Below are positions 8,698 through 16,608 of a DNA stretch of 33,631 nucleotides, piece after piece (position 1 is the first letter of the stretch; each line of letters starts with the position of its first letter). Source of the DNA: Clostridiales bacterium (GTDB lineage Bacteria > Bacillota > Clostridia > Lachnospirales > Lachnospiraceae); the NCBI GenBank assembly GCA_029338615.1, contig JAQYAS010000111.1, positions 1 to 33,631 on the forward strand. Direction: 5' to 3'. Position numbers and translations under genes: made by a program. The notes beneath the pieces are model-generated. The model made no database searches, was not told where the DNA came from, and saw nothing but the letters and a program-made list of their open reading frames with translations.

Positions 8698-9069
8698 TCA
8701 GTCCTGTACCATAAGCAGGGCATCAAGCATATTCTTTAGTTCATTGTCCGACAAACCTGCAATACGTGCCGCAGCTATGGCCTCCGTCAGAGATGCCTCG
8801 ACCTTTCGCAGATGCTGCTCTATCAACATCTCACTGTCCTGTGCATTCACATAAAAACCCTTGCCCTGTTCAGCCGTGACCAACCCTTCCTGCTCTAACA
8901 GCTCATATGCTTTCATGGTTGTGATAACACTTATCTTCAGATCCCGCGCCAGTCCTCTGATGGACGGCAGATACTCACCCTGGGCATACTTGCCGGCCAG
9001 GATATCCGACTTGAAACTGTCCGCTATCTGCTGATATATAGGCACTCCTGAATTCTGAGAAAGCCTCAT
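8698..9069 (-). CDS. GntR-family regulator, YtrA subfamily
   Basis: The 123-residue protein has an N-terminal winged helix (PIYQQIADSFKSDILAGKY, then LPSIRGLARDLKIS and the recognition helix TTMKAYELLEQEGL) and only a short helical tail, the hallmark of the YtrA subfamily, which has no ligand-binding domain. Such repressors sit first in operons for ABC exporters and are released under cell-envelope stress. The ATG at 9069 has GGGAGG 7 nt upstream, while the ATG at 9075 is 1 nt from it, so 9069 is preferred. A strong promoter lies upstream and the ABC ATPase follows after about 100 nt, so it probably controls its own operon. Confidence 0.9.
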   Translation of the reverse strand: MRLSQNSGVPIYQQIADSFKSDILAGKYAQGEYLPSIRGLARDLKISVITTMKAYELLEQEGLVTAEQGKGFYVNAQDSEMLIEQHLRKVEASLTEAIAAARIAGLSDNELKNMLDALLMVQD

Positions 9070-9100
9070 ATACATACCTCCCTCAACTGTTTATATGTTA

Positions 9101-9129
9101 TATATACACTATGTACAGGTGCATGTCAA
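9101..9129 (-). promoter_or_regulatory. Promoter of the GntR-ABC operon
   Basis: On the minus strand a perfect -35 TTGACA (9124-9129) is followed after 17 nt by a -10 TATATA (9101-9106), about 32 nt before the start codon. An imperfect dyad TACACTATGTA overlaps the spacer next to the -10 and could be the YtrA-type operator; that part is a guess. Confidence 0.7.
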
Positions 9130-9181
9130 CTGTTATTTTGTTTTGCGACATAGAACTATAAATTTTCTTATTATCCCCACA

Positions 9182-9227
9182 AAAAATCCCCCCGCCACGA
9201 TACTGAGCCTGTCAGCGTGACGAGGGG
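9182..9227 (-). terminator. Terminator of the metal efflux operon
   Basis: Read on the minus strand, CCCCTCGTCACG (9227-9216) pairs with CGTGGCGGGGGG (9199-9188) with two mismatches, followed by ATTTTTT. It is 24 nt after the arsR-type stop at 9251, so it ends that operon just before the promoter of the GntR operon. Confidence 0.8.
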
Positions 9228-9250
9228 AATTCCTCATTAATACTATTCTA

Positions 9251-9613
9251 TTATTCAAGCGGACATGTTATCTGAAACATCTCCTCACATACCTTGTGGA
9301 CAAGTCTGGCGGTCTCCGTGTCTGCCAGCTTATAATACACCTCCTTGCCCTCTCTGCGGCTCACGATAAGACCGCTGCTCTTAAGCTGTTTCAGGTGATG
9401 TGACACAGCCGGATCACTCATCTCCATGGCGGCGGCTATGTTGCTCACACATTCCTCCAGATGGCATAGCATCCAAAGTATCCTGAGTCTGCTGCCGTCG
9501 CTGAGCTGCTTGAATATATCTGCCATACCACTGCAGTCATCAGCAGACGGCATGCAATTTATGACCTTGTTCTCATTGTCGCAGTGACAATGAGGCAGAT
9601 GTATTTCTCCCAT
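9251..9613 (-). CDS. ArsR/SmtB-family metal-responsive repressor
   Basis: The 120-residue protein has the ArsR winged helix: IFKQLSDGSRLRILWML, then MSDPAVSHHLKQLKSSGLI and the wing REGKEVYYKL. Likely metal ligands are Cys9, Cys11, Cys20 and Cys27 near the N-terminus and Cys55 in the helix that holds ELCVC in CadC, plus His and Cys residues in the last helix (LVHKVCEEM). This pattern suits a CadC/CmtR-like sensor of Cd, Pb or Zn. GAGGAAAA precedes the ATG. It is the last gene of the efflux operon, 76 nt after the P-type ATPase, an order opposite to the usual cadC-cadA. It probably represses the promoter at about 12003-12031. Confidence 0.88.
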   Translation of the reverse strand: MGEIHLPHCHCDNENKVINCMPSADDCSGMADIFKQLSDGSRLRILWMLCHLEECVSNIAAAMEMSDPAVSHHLKQLKSSGLIVSRREGKEVYYKLADTETARLVHKVCEEMFQITCPLE

Positions 9614-9689
9614 GTATTTTCCTCATCTTTCATTATAAAATCCGAAATCTGCTGTTTCCCTCTCAGGTATTCATCATTTCTATTCCGTA

Positions 9690-11603
9690 TCACTTTTTGA
9701 AACTGAGCGCTCTTGTTGCATTTAACACCGCAAGGATCATAACTCCAACATCAGCAAATATCGCCCACCACATGTTGACAAAACCAACAGCTCCAAGTGC
9801 AAGACACGCAAACTTGATCACAAGTGCAAACACGATATTCTGATGAACTATCCTGAGTGTCTTCTTGGATATCTTCATGGCTGTGGCTATCTTTGCCGGG
9901 TCATCGTCCATGAGGACTATATCAGCAGCCTCTATAGCTGCATCCGAGCCGAGTGCTCCCATCGCAATTCCTATATCTGCTCTTGAAAGCACAGGGGCGT
10001 CATTTATTCCATCACCCACAAATGCAAGCTTTTCTTTTTCGCCCTTGGCTGCTATGAGCTTCTCGACTTCGTCTACCTTGTCACCCGGTAGAAGTTCACT
10101 TCTGACCTCATCCACACCAAGTTCTCTTCCCACTGCGTCAGCAACCTTCCTGGCATCTCCGGTAAGCATGACAACCTTCTCCACGCCTGCTGCCTTGAGA
10201 CCACTTATAGCCTCCTTTGCATTTGGCTTTACAACATCAGATATCAGAATATATCCGGCATATTTGCCATCTACCGCCACATGTATCTCTGTTCCAACTG
10301 ACGCAGGAACCGCTGCCTCTATGTTCATCTTCTTCATGAGTTTGACATTTCCCGCTGCGACCTCGTGTCCATCCACGACTGCTGATACGCCGTGTCCACT
10401 GATTTCTTTTGCGTCTGTGACTCTGTTGTTGTCGATCTCCCTGCCGTACGCCTCCTTCAAACTCTTGCTGATAGGATGGTTAGAATAGCTCTCGACAAGT
10501 GCTGCCTTCTCAAGCAGATCAGCCTCAGTCATACCAGAAACCGGATGTATCTCTGTAACCTGGAACACACCCTTTGTCAGTGTTCCTGTCTTGTCACACA
10601 CAACGTATTTCGTATATGAAAGTGCCTCAAGGTAGTTAGAACCTTTGACCAAAATACCCTTTGCCGATGCTCCTCCGATCCCTCCGAAGAAACTCAGCGG
10701 GATGGATATTACCAGTGCACATGGGCAGCTGATAACAAGTGTTGTAAGGGCTCTGATGATCCACTTGGACCATGCAGCAGGGTTACCCATGATCATGTTT
10801 ACCAACGGCGGAAGAACTGCAAGTGCAAGCGCCGCGATACACACAGCCGGTGTGTAATACTTTGCAAATCTTGTGATGAAGTTCTCTGATCTGGACTTCT
10901 TCATGCTCGAGTTCTCGACGAGATCAAGTATCTTGGATACGGTTGACTCTCCAAACTCCTTGGTTGTTTCGATCTTTATAAGTCCGTTGAGGTTGACACA
11001 TCCACTGATGATCTCATCACCCACATGAACCTCTCTAGGGACACTCTCTCCTGTGAGAGCACTTGTGTTGAGTGAAGATGCCCCCTCCACAACCTTACCA
11101 TCGATAGGCACCTTCTCGCCCGGCTGTACAACTATGACTGTTCCGATCTGAACGTCATCGGGATCTACCTGCTCAAGCTTGCCATCCTTCTCTATATTCG
11201 CATAGTCAGGGCGGATATCCATAAGTGCGGTGATGTTCTTTCTGCTCTTGCCCACCGCGTAGCTCTGGAACAGCTCACCAACCTGGTAAAACAGCATAAC
11301 CGCTGATGCCTCCTTGTACTCACCGAGCACCATGGCGCCAACCGTAGCTATAGCCATAAGGAAATTCTCGTCAAATACCTCTCCGTGTATGATTCCGAGA
11401 AATGCTTTTTTAAGTATATCATAGCCGATGATGAGATACGGGATCAGGTAAGCCACGATCTCTATGCATCGCCATCTAACTGACGGATTTTCAAGATTCA
11501 CCATCCCACTCTTGTCAAGCACCGTAAATGTGACAGCCATGGCAACGAGGAGAACCGCCGATACTATGATTCTTATAAGGACCTTTTTCTGTTTCTTTGT
11601 CAT
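9690..11603 (-). CDS. cadA: P1B-type heavy metal ATPase (Zn/Cd/Pb type)
   Basis: The 637-residue protein has the P-type landmarks: TGES in the actuator domain (184-187), the metal-binding CPC at 293-295 in a membrane helix, the phosphorylated Asp in DKTGT at 337-341, an HP motif (SNHPI) near 376, and GDGINDAP at 530-537. The last two helices contain Lys (IKFACLALG) and Asp-Val-Gly (IFADVGV), residues typical of the ZntA/CadA subgroup, so Zn2+, Cd2+ or Pb2+ export is likely. The N-terminal HMA domain found in most family members is absent; it is encoded by its own gene upstream. AGGAGG is 5 nt before the ATG. Confidence 0.93.
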   Translation of the reverse strand: MTKKQKKVLIRIIVSAVLLVAMAVTFTVLDKSGMVNLENPSVRWRCIEIVAYLIPYLIIGYDILKKAFLGIIHGEVFDENFLMAIATVGAMVLGEYKEASAVMLFYQVGELFQSYAVGKSRKNITALMDIRPDYANIEKDGKLEQVDPDDVQIGTVIVVQPGEKVPIDGKVVEGASSLNTSALTGESVPREVHVGDEIISGCVNLNGLIKIETTKEFGESTVSKILDLVENSSMKKSRSENFITRFAKYYTPAVCIAALALAVLPPLVNMIMGNPAAWSKWIIRALTTLVISCPCALVISIPLSFFGGIGGASAKGILVKGSNYLEALSYTKYVVCDKTGTLTKGVFQVTEIHPVSGMTEADLLEKAALVESYSNHPISKSLKEAYGREIDNNRVTDAKEISGHGVSAVVDGHEVAAGNVKLMKKMNIEAAVPASVGTEIHVAVDGKYAGYILISDVVKPNAKEAISGLKAAGVEKVVMLTGDARKVADAVGRELGVDEVRSELLPGDKVDEVEKLIAAKGEKEKLAFVGDGINDAPVLSRADIGIAMGALGSDAAIEAADIVLMDDDPAKIATAMKISKKTLRIVHQNIVFALVIKFACLALGAVGFVNMWWAIFADVGVMILAVLNATRALSFKK

Positions 11604-11654
11604 AAAATCCTCCTATCTGATATAATGTATATTCTTCATATATCTTATATGAGA

Positions 11655-11698
11655 CAAAGCAGGAATCGGAATGCTGATACATTTCAAAACCTGCTTTG
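11655..11698 (-). other. Intercistronic inverted repeat between HMA and ATPase genes
   Basis: CAAAGCAGG at 11655-11663 pairs perfectly with CCTGCTTTG at 11690-11698 around a 26-nt loop. There is no long T tract after it on the minus strand. It lies in the 123-nt gap between the small HMA gene and the ATPase, so it may be a stability element or partial attenuator giving more HMA protein than ATPase. Confidence 0.45.
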
Positions 11699-11726
11699 CA
11701 AAACCCTCACACATGATGTATTGTGA

Positions 11727-11942
11727 TTACATGAATATCTCACAGTCAGGCTCTACCTTCTTACATGCCTTAAGAACGTTCTTCATAACCTCTGCCTCGT
11801 CTGCTCCATCCTCAAATTCAACGCTCATCTTCTGCGCCATAAAAGCCACGGCCGCATCCTTAACGCCTGCTACCTTCTTAGTTGCATCCTCCATCTTTGC
11901 TGCACAGTTTGCACAATCAACTTCAATCTTATACTTCTTCAT
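11727..11942 (-). CDS. Free-standing HMA-domain metallochaperone
   Basis: The 71-residue protein is a single heavy-metal-associated domain: a beta strand YKIEVDCANCAAKMEDA with the metal-binding Cys pair (DCANCA, Cys10 and Cys13), followed by the VAGVKDAAVAFMAQKMSVEF strand-helix repeat and a short Cys-containing tail. HMA proteins bind a soft metal ion through the CxxC and pass it to P1B ATPases. The ATPase encoded 123 nt downstream lacks this domain at its N-terminus, so this protein probably takes its place in trans. The Asp before the CxxC favours Zn/Cd over Cu. AAGGAG precedes the ATG. Confidence 0.88.
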   Translation of the reverse strand: MKKYKIEVDCANCAAKMEDATKKVAGVKDAAVAFMAQKMSVEFEDGADEAEVMKNVLKACKKVEPDCEIFM

Positions 11943-12000
11943 AATTCATGATCTCCTTTTCTTTATATTGTATTATTCATTATTCTTGTTGAATCTATGA

Positions 12001-12031
12001 ACATTTAAACATGTATTTAATCATAAGTCAA
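12001..12031 (-). promoter_or_regulatory. Candidate promoter and ArsR operator of the metal efflux operon
   Basis: On the minus strand -35 TTGACT (12026-12031) is followed after 17 nt by TTAAAT (12003-12008, 4 of 6 matches). An imperfect dyad ACATTTAAACATGT (12001-12014 on the plus strand) covers the -10, where SmtB/CadC-type repressors often bind. The start codon of the HMA gene is about 60 nt downstream. Confidence 0.45.
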
Positions 12032-12089
12032 CATCAAAATTAAATTATTTATAAAATAATCACATGAACACATATGCAGTAATAGAACT

Positions 12090-12154
12090 AAAAAAACCTG
12101 TATATATAACACCATCGACACTAAAACGCCACGCCAGCGTGCTATATACACAGG
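12090..12154 (-). terminator. Terminator of the SLC13-MBOAT-ACP operon
   Basis: Read on the minus strand, CCTGTGTATATA (12154-12143) pairs with TATATATACAGG (12108-12097), followed by TTTTTTT. The loop holds a second perfect hairpin, CACGC-CA-GCGTG at 12130-12141. It is 23 nt after the carrier protein stop at 12177. Confidence 0.8.
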
Positions 12155-12176
12155 ATTTTTCAATCTGTCTCTGTTT

Positions 12177-12398
12177 TTATTTTAAATCCTCCACAAGTTC
12201 GTAGAGTGCAACAGCTGAGTTGAAATTATCAGGTATGATCTCATCACTCGGAATGACAACTCCGTACTTGTCCGCTATCTCAGATATAATTGAAATAATA
12301 TCAAGGGACTCCAGAATTCCATCATCAACAAGGGCCTCCTCATTCTCAAAATCAACATTTGGTTTGATCTTCTTGAGCATTTCAATAAATTCTTTCAT
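12177..12398 (-). CDS. Acyl/aminoacyl carrier protein
   Basis: The 73-residue acidic protein has the four-helix carrier fold, with DDGILESLDIISIISEI holding Ser31, where a 4'-phosphopantetheine arm is attached. It resembles DltC and stand-alone carrier proteins linked to AMP-forming ligases more than the fatty-acid AcpP, whose motif is DSLD. A longer ATG start at 12431 exists, but AAAGGAG lies inside that extension and 9 nt before the ATG at 12398, so the shorter form is chosen. It is the last gene of the operon, 36 nt after the ligase, which probably loads it. The cargo is unknown: D-alanine or a small acid are options. Confidence 0.85.
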   Translation of the reverse strand: MKEFIEMLKKIKPNVDFENEEALVDDGILESLDIISIISEIADKYGVVIPSDEIIPDNFNSAVALYELVEDLK

Positions 12399-12434
12399 AA
12401 TATATTTCTCCTTTGTATGATTTTTATCCACGTC

Positions 12435-13904
12435 TTATGCATACTGTTCAGCAAGTTTTCTGACTTCCTTCCGCAGAACAGAACCTTTAAATGTCTTTGG
12501 AATATTTTCTACATATATATATTTTCTTGGAAGTTTGTAACTTTCCAGCCTGTCTGCAAGAAACTGTTCAAATTCAGACTCATCATAGCCATCCTTCTGT
12601 ACAATCAGGATAACTGGCAGCTCCCCTGTGATCGGGTCAGCTACAGAACTATATGCCACATCATCTATATGTGTATATCCAAGTGCAAGGTCCTCTATCT
12701 CCGCAGGGGATATCTTGCTTCCCCCATAGTTTATCACATCATCAGCCCTTCCCACAAGGATACAGTCGCCATCCTCGTCAAGATACGCAAGATCCCTTGT
12801 CCTCACAAAGCCATCCACCAGAATCTCTGAAGTAAGCTCCGGATCATTGTAATACCCTTCCATTACTATAGAACCTCCCCAGGACAGAAGTGCCGGATTC
12901 TCAGGGCTTCCGTTCTCAATTACATTTCCATCATCATCCGTAAATCTGACCACTGAATTAACTGTTGGTCTGCCTATACACCCTGGCTTGTTGCCATTGC
13001 CACTGAATTCGAGTATGCATGCACATCCTGCCTCCGATGAGCCATAGAAATTGTACAATCTCGTATGTGGAAGAAGCCTTAACAATCTCTCCTTGTCATT
13101 TTCAGCAAGGGGGGCCGAACCTATCTGTATATAGTCAAACCGGTCTGCATAGTCAGCAATCCTGTCGCCGGACAAATGGAATATCATGCCAAGCGATGCC
13201 GGTGATATAGCCATGGATGTAGCTCCATATATCTCGACTAGCTTCCATAGGGTTCCTATGAATACCATGCCATCCATCAGACATACTGTTCCTCCATTTA
13301 CCATATCTGACTGATATCTTCTTATTCCAAACGAATGATTGAGAGGCATTGGTATTATCTCAACATTGCCTTTCTTCATCGATGTACCATGTATCACATT
13401 GCCCGCTATTCCTACATCATTTCGATGCAGAACTACGACCCCCTTCGATGCGCCTGTTGTACCTGTTGTAAACAGCAGCATCGATCTGGAGTCCGAATCA
13501 GGCAGCTCCAGATCAAGCACATCTGATTTCTTCGCCTGTTCCACCAGATCCTTCTGCTTTATCAGGGTCATATCTTCTGCCTCTTTATCCGAAATAAGCC
13601 ATCTTGCATCCACCCTGCTGCCAATCTCTGAAATACGTTCAGGAGAAGCAGACTTCTCCACGGGCACAACCAGAGCCTGTATATATTGAAGTGCGGAGAA
13701 TATGGTCAGATAGTCTATATTCTGGGTACATCTAAGCACGACGTGATCCCCCTTCTGCACACCGGTATTTCTGAGTGCCGATGCCATCCTTCTTATATTA
13801 TCCCAATATTCCCTGTAAGTTGCTTTCTTTCTCAGTTCACACACTGCCGGCACGTCGGGCTGTGTCTCAGCGTATTGCCTTATATAATGTAATATCGTAT
13901 CCAT
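12435..13904 (-). CDS. AMP-forming acyl/amino-acid ligase (DltA/ANL family) with altered A10 motif
   Basis: The 489-residue protein has the ANL fold: the phosphate loop LLFTTGTTGASKG at about residue 141, the A5 motif NFYGSSEAG, the hinge region VGRADDVINYGGSKISPAEIE and a small C-terminal domain. It would adenylate a carboxylic acid and load the carrier protein encoded 36 nt downstream. The A10 motif reads PKTFKGSVLRKEV: the catalytic Lys expected after the Gly is Ser475, and a Lys stands one residue before the Gly instead. The ATG at 13904 has GAAGGG upstream, while the ATG at 13937 has no binding site and overlaps the preceding gene. The preceding SGNH gene stops 5 nt before the chosen start. 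Similarity to both DltA and CoA ligases leaves the substrate open. Confidence 0.85.
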   Translation of the reverse strand: MDTILHYIRQYAETQPDVPAVCELRKKATYREYWDNIRRMASALRNTGVQKGDHVVLRCTQNIDYLTIFSALQYIQALVVPVEKSASPERISEIGSRVDARWLISDKEAEDMTLIKQKDLVEQAKKSDVLDLELPDSDSRSMLLFTTGTTGASKGVVVLHRNDVGIAGNVIHGTSMKKGNVEIIPMPLNHSFGIRRYQSDMVNGGTVCLMDGMVFIGTLWKLVEIYGATSMAISPASLGMIFHLSGDRIADYADRFDYIQIGSAPLAENDKERLLRLLPHTRLYNFYGSSEAGCACILEFSGNGNKPGCIGRPTVNSVVRFTDDDGNVIENGSPENPALLSWGGSIVMEGYYNDPELTSEILVDGFVRTRDLAYLDEDGDCILVGRADDVINYGGSKISPAEIEDLALGYTHIDDVAYSSVADPITGELPVILIVQKDGYDESEFEQFLADRLESYKLPRKYIYVENIPKTFKGSVLRKEVRKLAEQYA

Positions 13905-13909
13905 ATGGT

Positions 13910-14971
13910 CTATTTCCCTTCTACACTCTTTCTCCATTTAGCCATCATCTCTTCCTCTTCCAGACTCCATGCTTCACAGGCATCAGTCCAGTTCTTTTCC
14001 GCTTCTCCGTCCAGTTCTGCCTTCAGATTATAATTTTCCTTGATATATTTCGCCATATACGAAGTAAATTTCTTTGCACCTGCAACATTTGTGTGCCTTC
14101 CATCAAAGAAATCCGTCGAATAATCAAGTCCTATGACATCCTCTCCCGAATTGAAGTCTATATATGTATAACCCTGATCATCCAGATATGCATCCAATTC
14201 AAGCTGCATTGCTCCCTGCTTCTCATTTGCCACAAATGGAGTTGATATCAGGAGCACATCTACCCCCAGCTCATCTGCCTTTTTCTCAATATCATCCACA
14301 TACCCAAGTATCTCGTCCGTGAGATATCTCTCTGATGACGCTTTAAGCTCCGGTCTCTTCTTTACCTTAAAGGTTGATTTTTGCCTGGTCATCTTGTATT
14401 CATCAGTTTTATCATCCATCCTGTCAAGAATTTCTTCTTTGTCATACTGGAGCAGGTTATCATGGAACATAAGTATAGGAAACATAAGTTCTATCTTCTT
14501 CGACTCATCTGCATCATACAAATTCTGTATCATTCGAAATTTTGTCATGGATGGTTTCATTCCAGTTGCAAAAACCTCAAGACGGTAATTCAACTTGTCT
14601 GAACCCACCTCCTCTACATTTCCTCTAGTTATCGCACTTCTGATCTCAACAACAAACAGATCCACATCCTGGCTCTTAACAGCTTCCTCCATAGTATAGG
14701 GAATCAGTCTTATATCCTGTCCTGCTGTTGCCAGAAGCGCTGATGTAAAACCTTGCTCCTCATACGCTCTAGTCGGCAGCCAATATCTGTACATTGCACT
14801 TGATCCTATGAGAACCGTATTGATCGTATTGTCCTCCTCGGCATAATACGATGCCCATACGTCTGAATCAAAATCCTCCGGTATAGCCAGTTGTCCGGCT
14901 CTGCTTAAAATGTAAAACAGCATCAGTAGTACGCTTAGTATCGACACGGTTCCTTTCACACACTTAATCAA
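13910..14971 (-). CDS. SGNH/DltD-like membrane-anchored protein
   Basis: The 353-residue protein has one N-terminal membrane anchor (residues 8-26) and an outer SGNH-type domain: block I is VLIGSSAMYRYW (Ser57) and block V is DGRHTNVAGAKKF (Asp290, His293), so a Ser-Asp-His triad is likely. DltD, AlgJ/AlgX and PatB-type partners of MBOAT proteins share this layout and help pass acyl groups to a wall or surface polymer. It starts with TTG, with AGGAGG 8 nt upstream, 17 nt after the MBOAT stop. The highly charged C-terminus (residues 315-353) is an extra. It probably works outside the membrane with the MBOAT protein. Confidence 0.8.
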   Translation of the reverse strand: MIKCVKGTVSILSVLLMLFYILSRAGQLAIPEDFDSDVWASYYAEEDNTINTVLIGSSAMYRYWLPTRAYEEQGFTSALLATAGQDIRLIPYTMEEAVKSQDVDLFVVEIRSAITRGNVEEVGSDKLNYRLEVFATGMKPSMTKFRMIQNLYDADESKKIELMFPILMFHDNLLQYDKEEILDRMDDKTDEYKMTRQKSTFKVKKRPELKASSERYLTDEILGYVDDIEKKADELGVDVLLISTPFVANEKQGAMQLELDAYLDDQGYTYIDFNSGEDVIGLDYSTDFFDGRHTNVAGAKKFTSYMAKYIKENYNLKAELDGEAEKNWTDACEAWSLEEEEMMAKWRKSVEGK

Positions 14972-14988
14972 TTTAAAATCCTCCTACA

Positions 14989-16578
14989 TTAGAACTGTTC
15001 ATATATGAATGCTTTTGTTGCACCTGATCCGTACACTCCACATATAACAATACTTGATATTCCAACAACCATCACCAGCCATCTGAACCATACATTCTGT
15101 CTCATAAGCCAGCCCCTGATATCCTCTCCAGTTTCTCTTCTCTCAAGGATCTCCTGAGCTATAGATACAGCCAGAAGAACTATACAGCTTATAAGTATCA
15201 CCGACCATTCTCCCTGGGCGAGAGTAAAATCTCCTACAAGATCATATACCTTACCCCAATCCGTAAATCCAGATCTGATCATCCATATGGAACTTCCAAT
15301 CCCCTGTCCCATAAATATCAATCTTCCTATAACACACAACACAAATGTCCTGAGCATGCGGAATATCTGCCAGCTTGCGCACTCTGTGCGGATCTTTAGC
15401 CTGTGCGTAAGTCTGTCAAGCGGCTGTTCAAATAAGGTTGACATGCATATCAGTATTCCATGATACAATCCCCATGCTATATAATTCCACACCGCGCCAT
15501 GCCACAATCCTGTCAATATCCACACACACAGGATTGGAATACTCGCAGCAAATACCTTTCCTACCACATTGCCTATATGATCCCTTATCTTAACGTTGAG
15601 TTTCAGGAACAGCTTAGATGTTGAAACAGGATAGAATACATATTCTCTGAAAAACGCTCCAAGAGATATATGCCATCTTCTCCAGAACTCAGGCAGAGTC
15701 TGTGAAAAATAAGGTCTTCTGAAATTCTCTCCAAGTACGATTCCAAAACACTCAGATGCGCCTCTCATTATATCCATACATCCCGAGAAATCGCAGTATA
15801 TCTGTATTGAATATGCTATACCAACGGCCCAGAATATCATTCCCTTATAACTGAATACATCACCAAATATTTCAGTTGTAAATGCGCTTATTCTGTCCGC
15901 TATGACCATTTTTTTGAAAGCTCCCCAGATGATAAGCCACACACCACGCATGATCACATCCGAATTAAATCTGTGATGCTCCCACATCTGATGTCCAACT
16001 TCCTCATATCTGGCTATTGGTCCCTGAGTCACATGAGGAAAATACATAACGTATGTAAGATATTTTAAAAAATTTCTCTGGGCAGATATACGGCCATTAT
16101 ACAGATCAACCAGATATGATATAATCATAAAAGTATAAAAAGATATACCTAGCGGAGCAACAAGTTTAAAATCCGGAATATCCTGTATTCTGTCAATCGG
16201 AACAAATCTTTTAATATTTTCTATCAGGAATCCAAGCGCCTTAAATATTACAAGAATAGTAATAACTATAAACAAAGCTGCAACAAGATACTTTTTCCTT
16301 TTCACTTTCTCAGTATTCTTTATCTTTCTGGCGGTTCGTCTGTCCGCATCCCTTGCAAGAATCTCCTGTTCATCCAGACTTTTCTGCATTCTGAGTGAAA
16401 ATAAATACACTATCACAGCCTCAGTCACAACCAGCAACAGATATTTTATTCCAGCGTACCCATAAAACACCAGACTTGCCCCAAGCAGTACTATCCACTG
16501 AAACTTACCTGGCATTATGTAATATATAATCAGGGTACATATCAAAAAAACAATAAATAGATAAGATATTACTGACAT
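14989..16578 (-). CDS. MBOAT-family O-acyltransferase (DltB/AlgI-like)
   Basis: The 529-residue polytopic protein has about ten to twelve membrane helices and the MBOAT signature: FRRPYFSQTLPEFWRRWHISL near residues 286-305, and the catalytic His360 in TGLWHGAVWNY. In DltB this protein takes an acyl group from a phosphopantetheine carrier at the inner face and transfers it across the membrane. AGAGGAAA precedes the ATG. The SLC13 gene stops 30 nt upstream and the SGNH gene starts 17 nt downstream, so all are one transcript. A long Lys/Arg-rich cytoplasmic loop (residues 64-97) may hold the carrier protein. The transferred group and final polymer are unknown. Confidence 0.93.
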   Translation of the reverse strand: MSVISYLFIVFLICTLIIYYIMPGKFQWIVLLGASLVFYGYAGIKYLLLVVTEAVIVYLFSLRMQKSLDEQEILARDADRRTARKIKNTEKVKRKKYLVAALFIVITILVIFKALGFLIENIKRFVPIDRIQDIPDFKLVAPLGISFYTFMIISYLVDLYNGRISAQRNFLKYLTYVMYFPHVTQGPIARYEEVGHQMWEHHRFNSDVIMRGVWLIIWGAFKKMVIADRISAFTTEIFGDVFSYKGMIFWAVGIAYSIQIYCDFSGCMDIMRGASECFGIVLGENFRRPYFSQTLPEFWRRWHISLGAFFREYVFYPVSTSKLFLKLNVKIRDHIGNVVGKVFAASIPILCVWILTGLWHGAVWNYIAWGLYHGILICMSTLFEQPLDRLTHRLKIRTECASWQIFRMLRTFVLCVIGRLIFMGQGIGSSIWMIRSGFTDWGKVYDLVGDFTLAQGEWSVILISCIVLLAVSIAQEILERRETGEDIRGWLMRQNVWFRWLVMVVGISSIVICGVYGSGATKAFIYEQF

Positions 16579-16608
16579 TTCTCTTCCTCTGTAAATATTT
16601 TTTCATCA

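Noticed and set aside
12177..16578. Annotating the operon plainly as dltABCD
   Set aside because: The gene order, the SLC13 gene, the CoA-ligase-like motifs and the altered A10 motif all differ from dlt, so D-alanine was not assumed.
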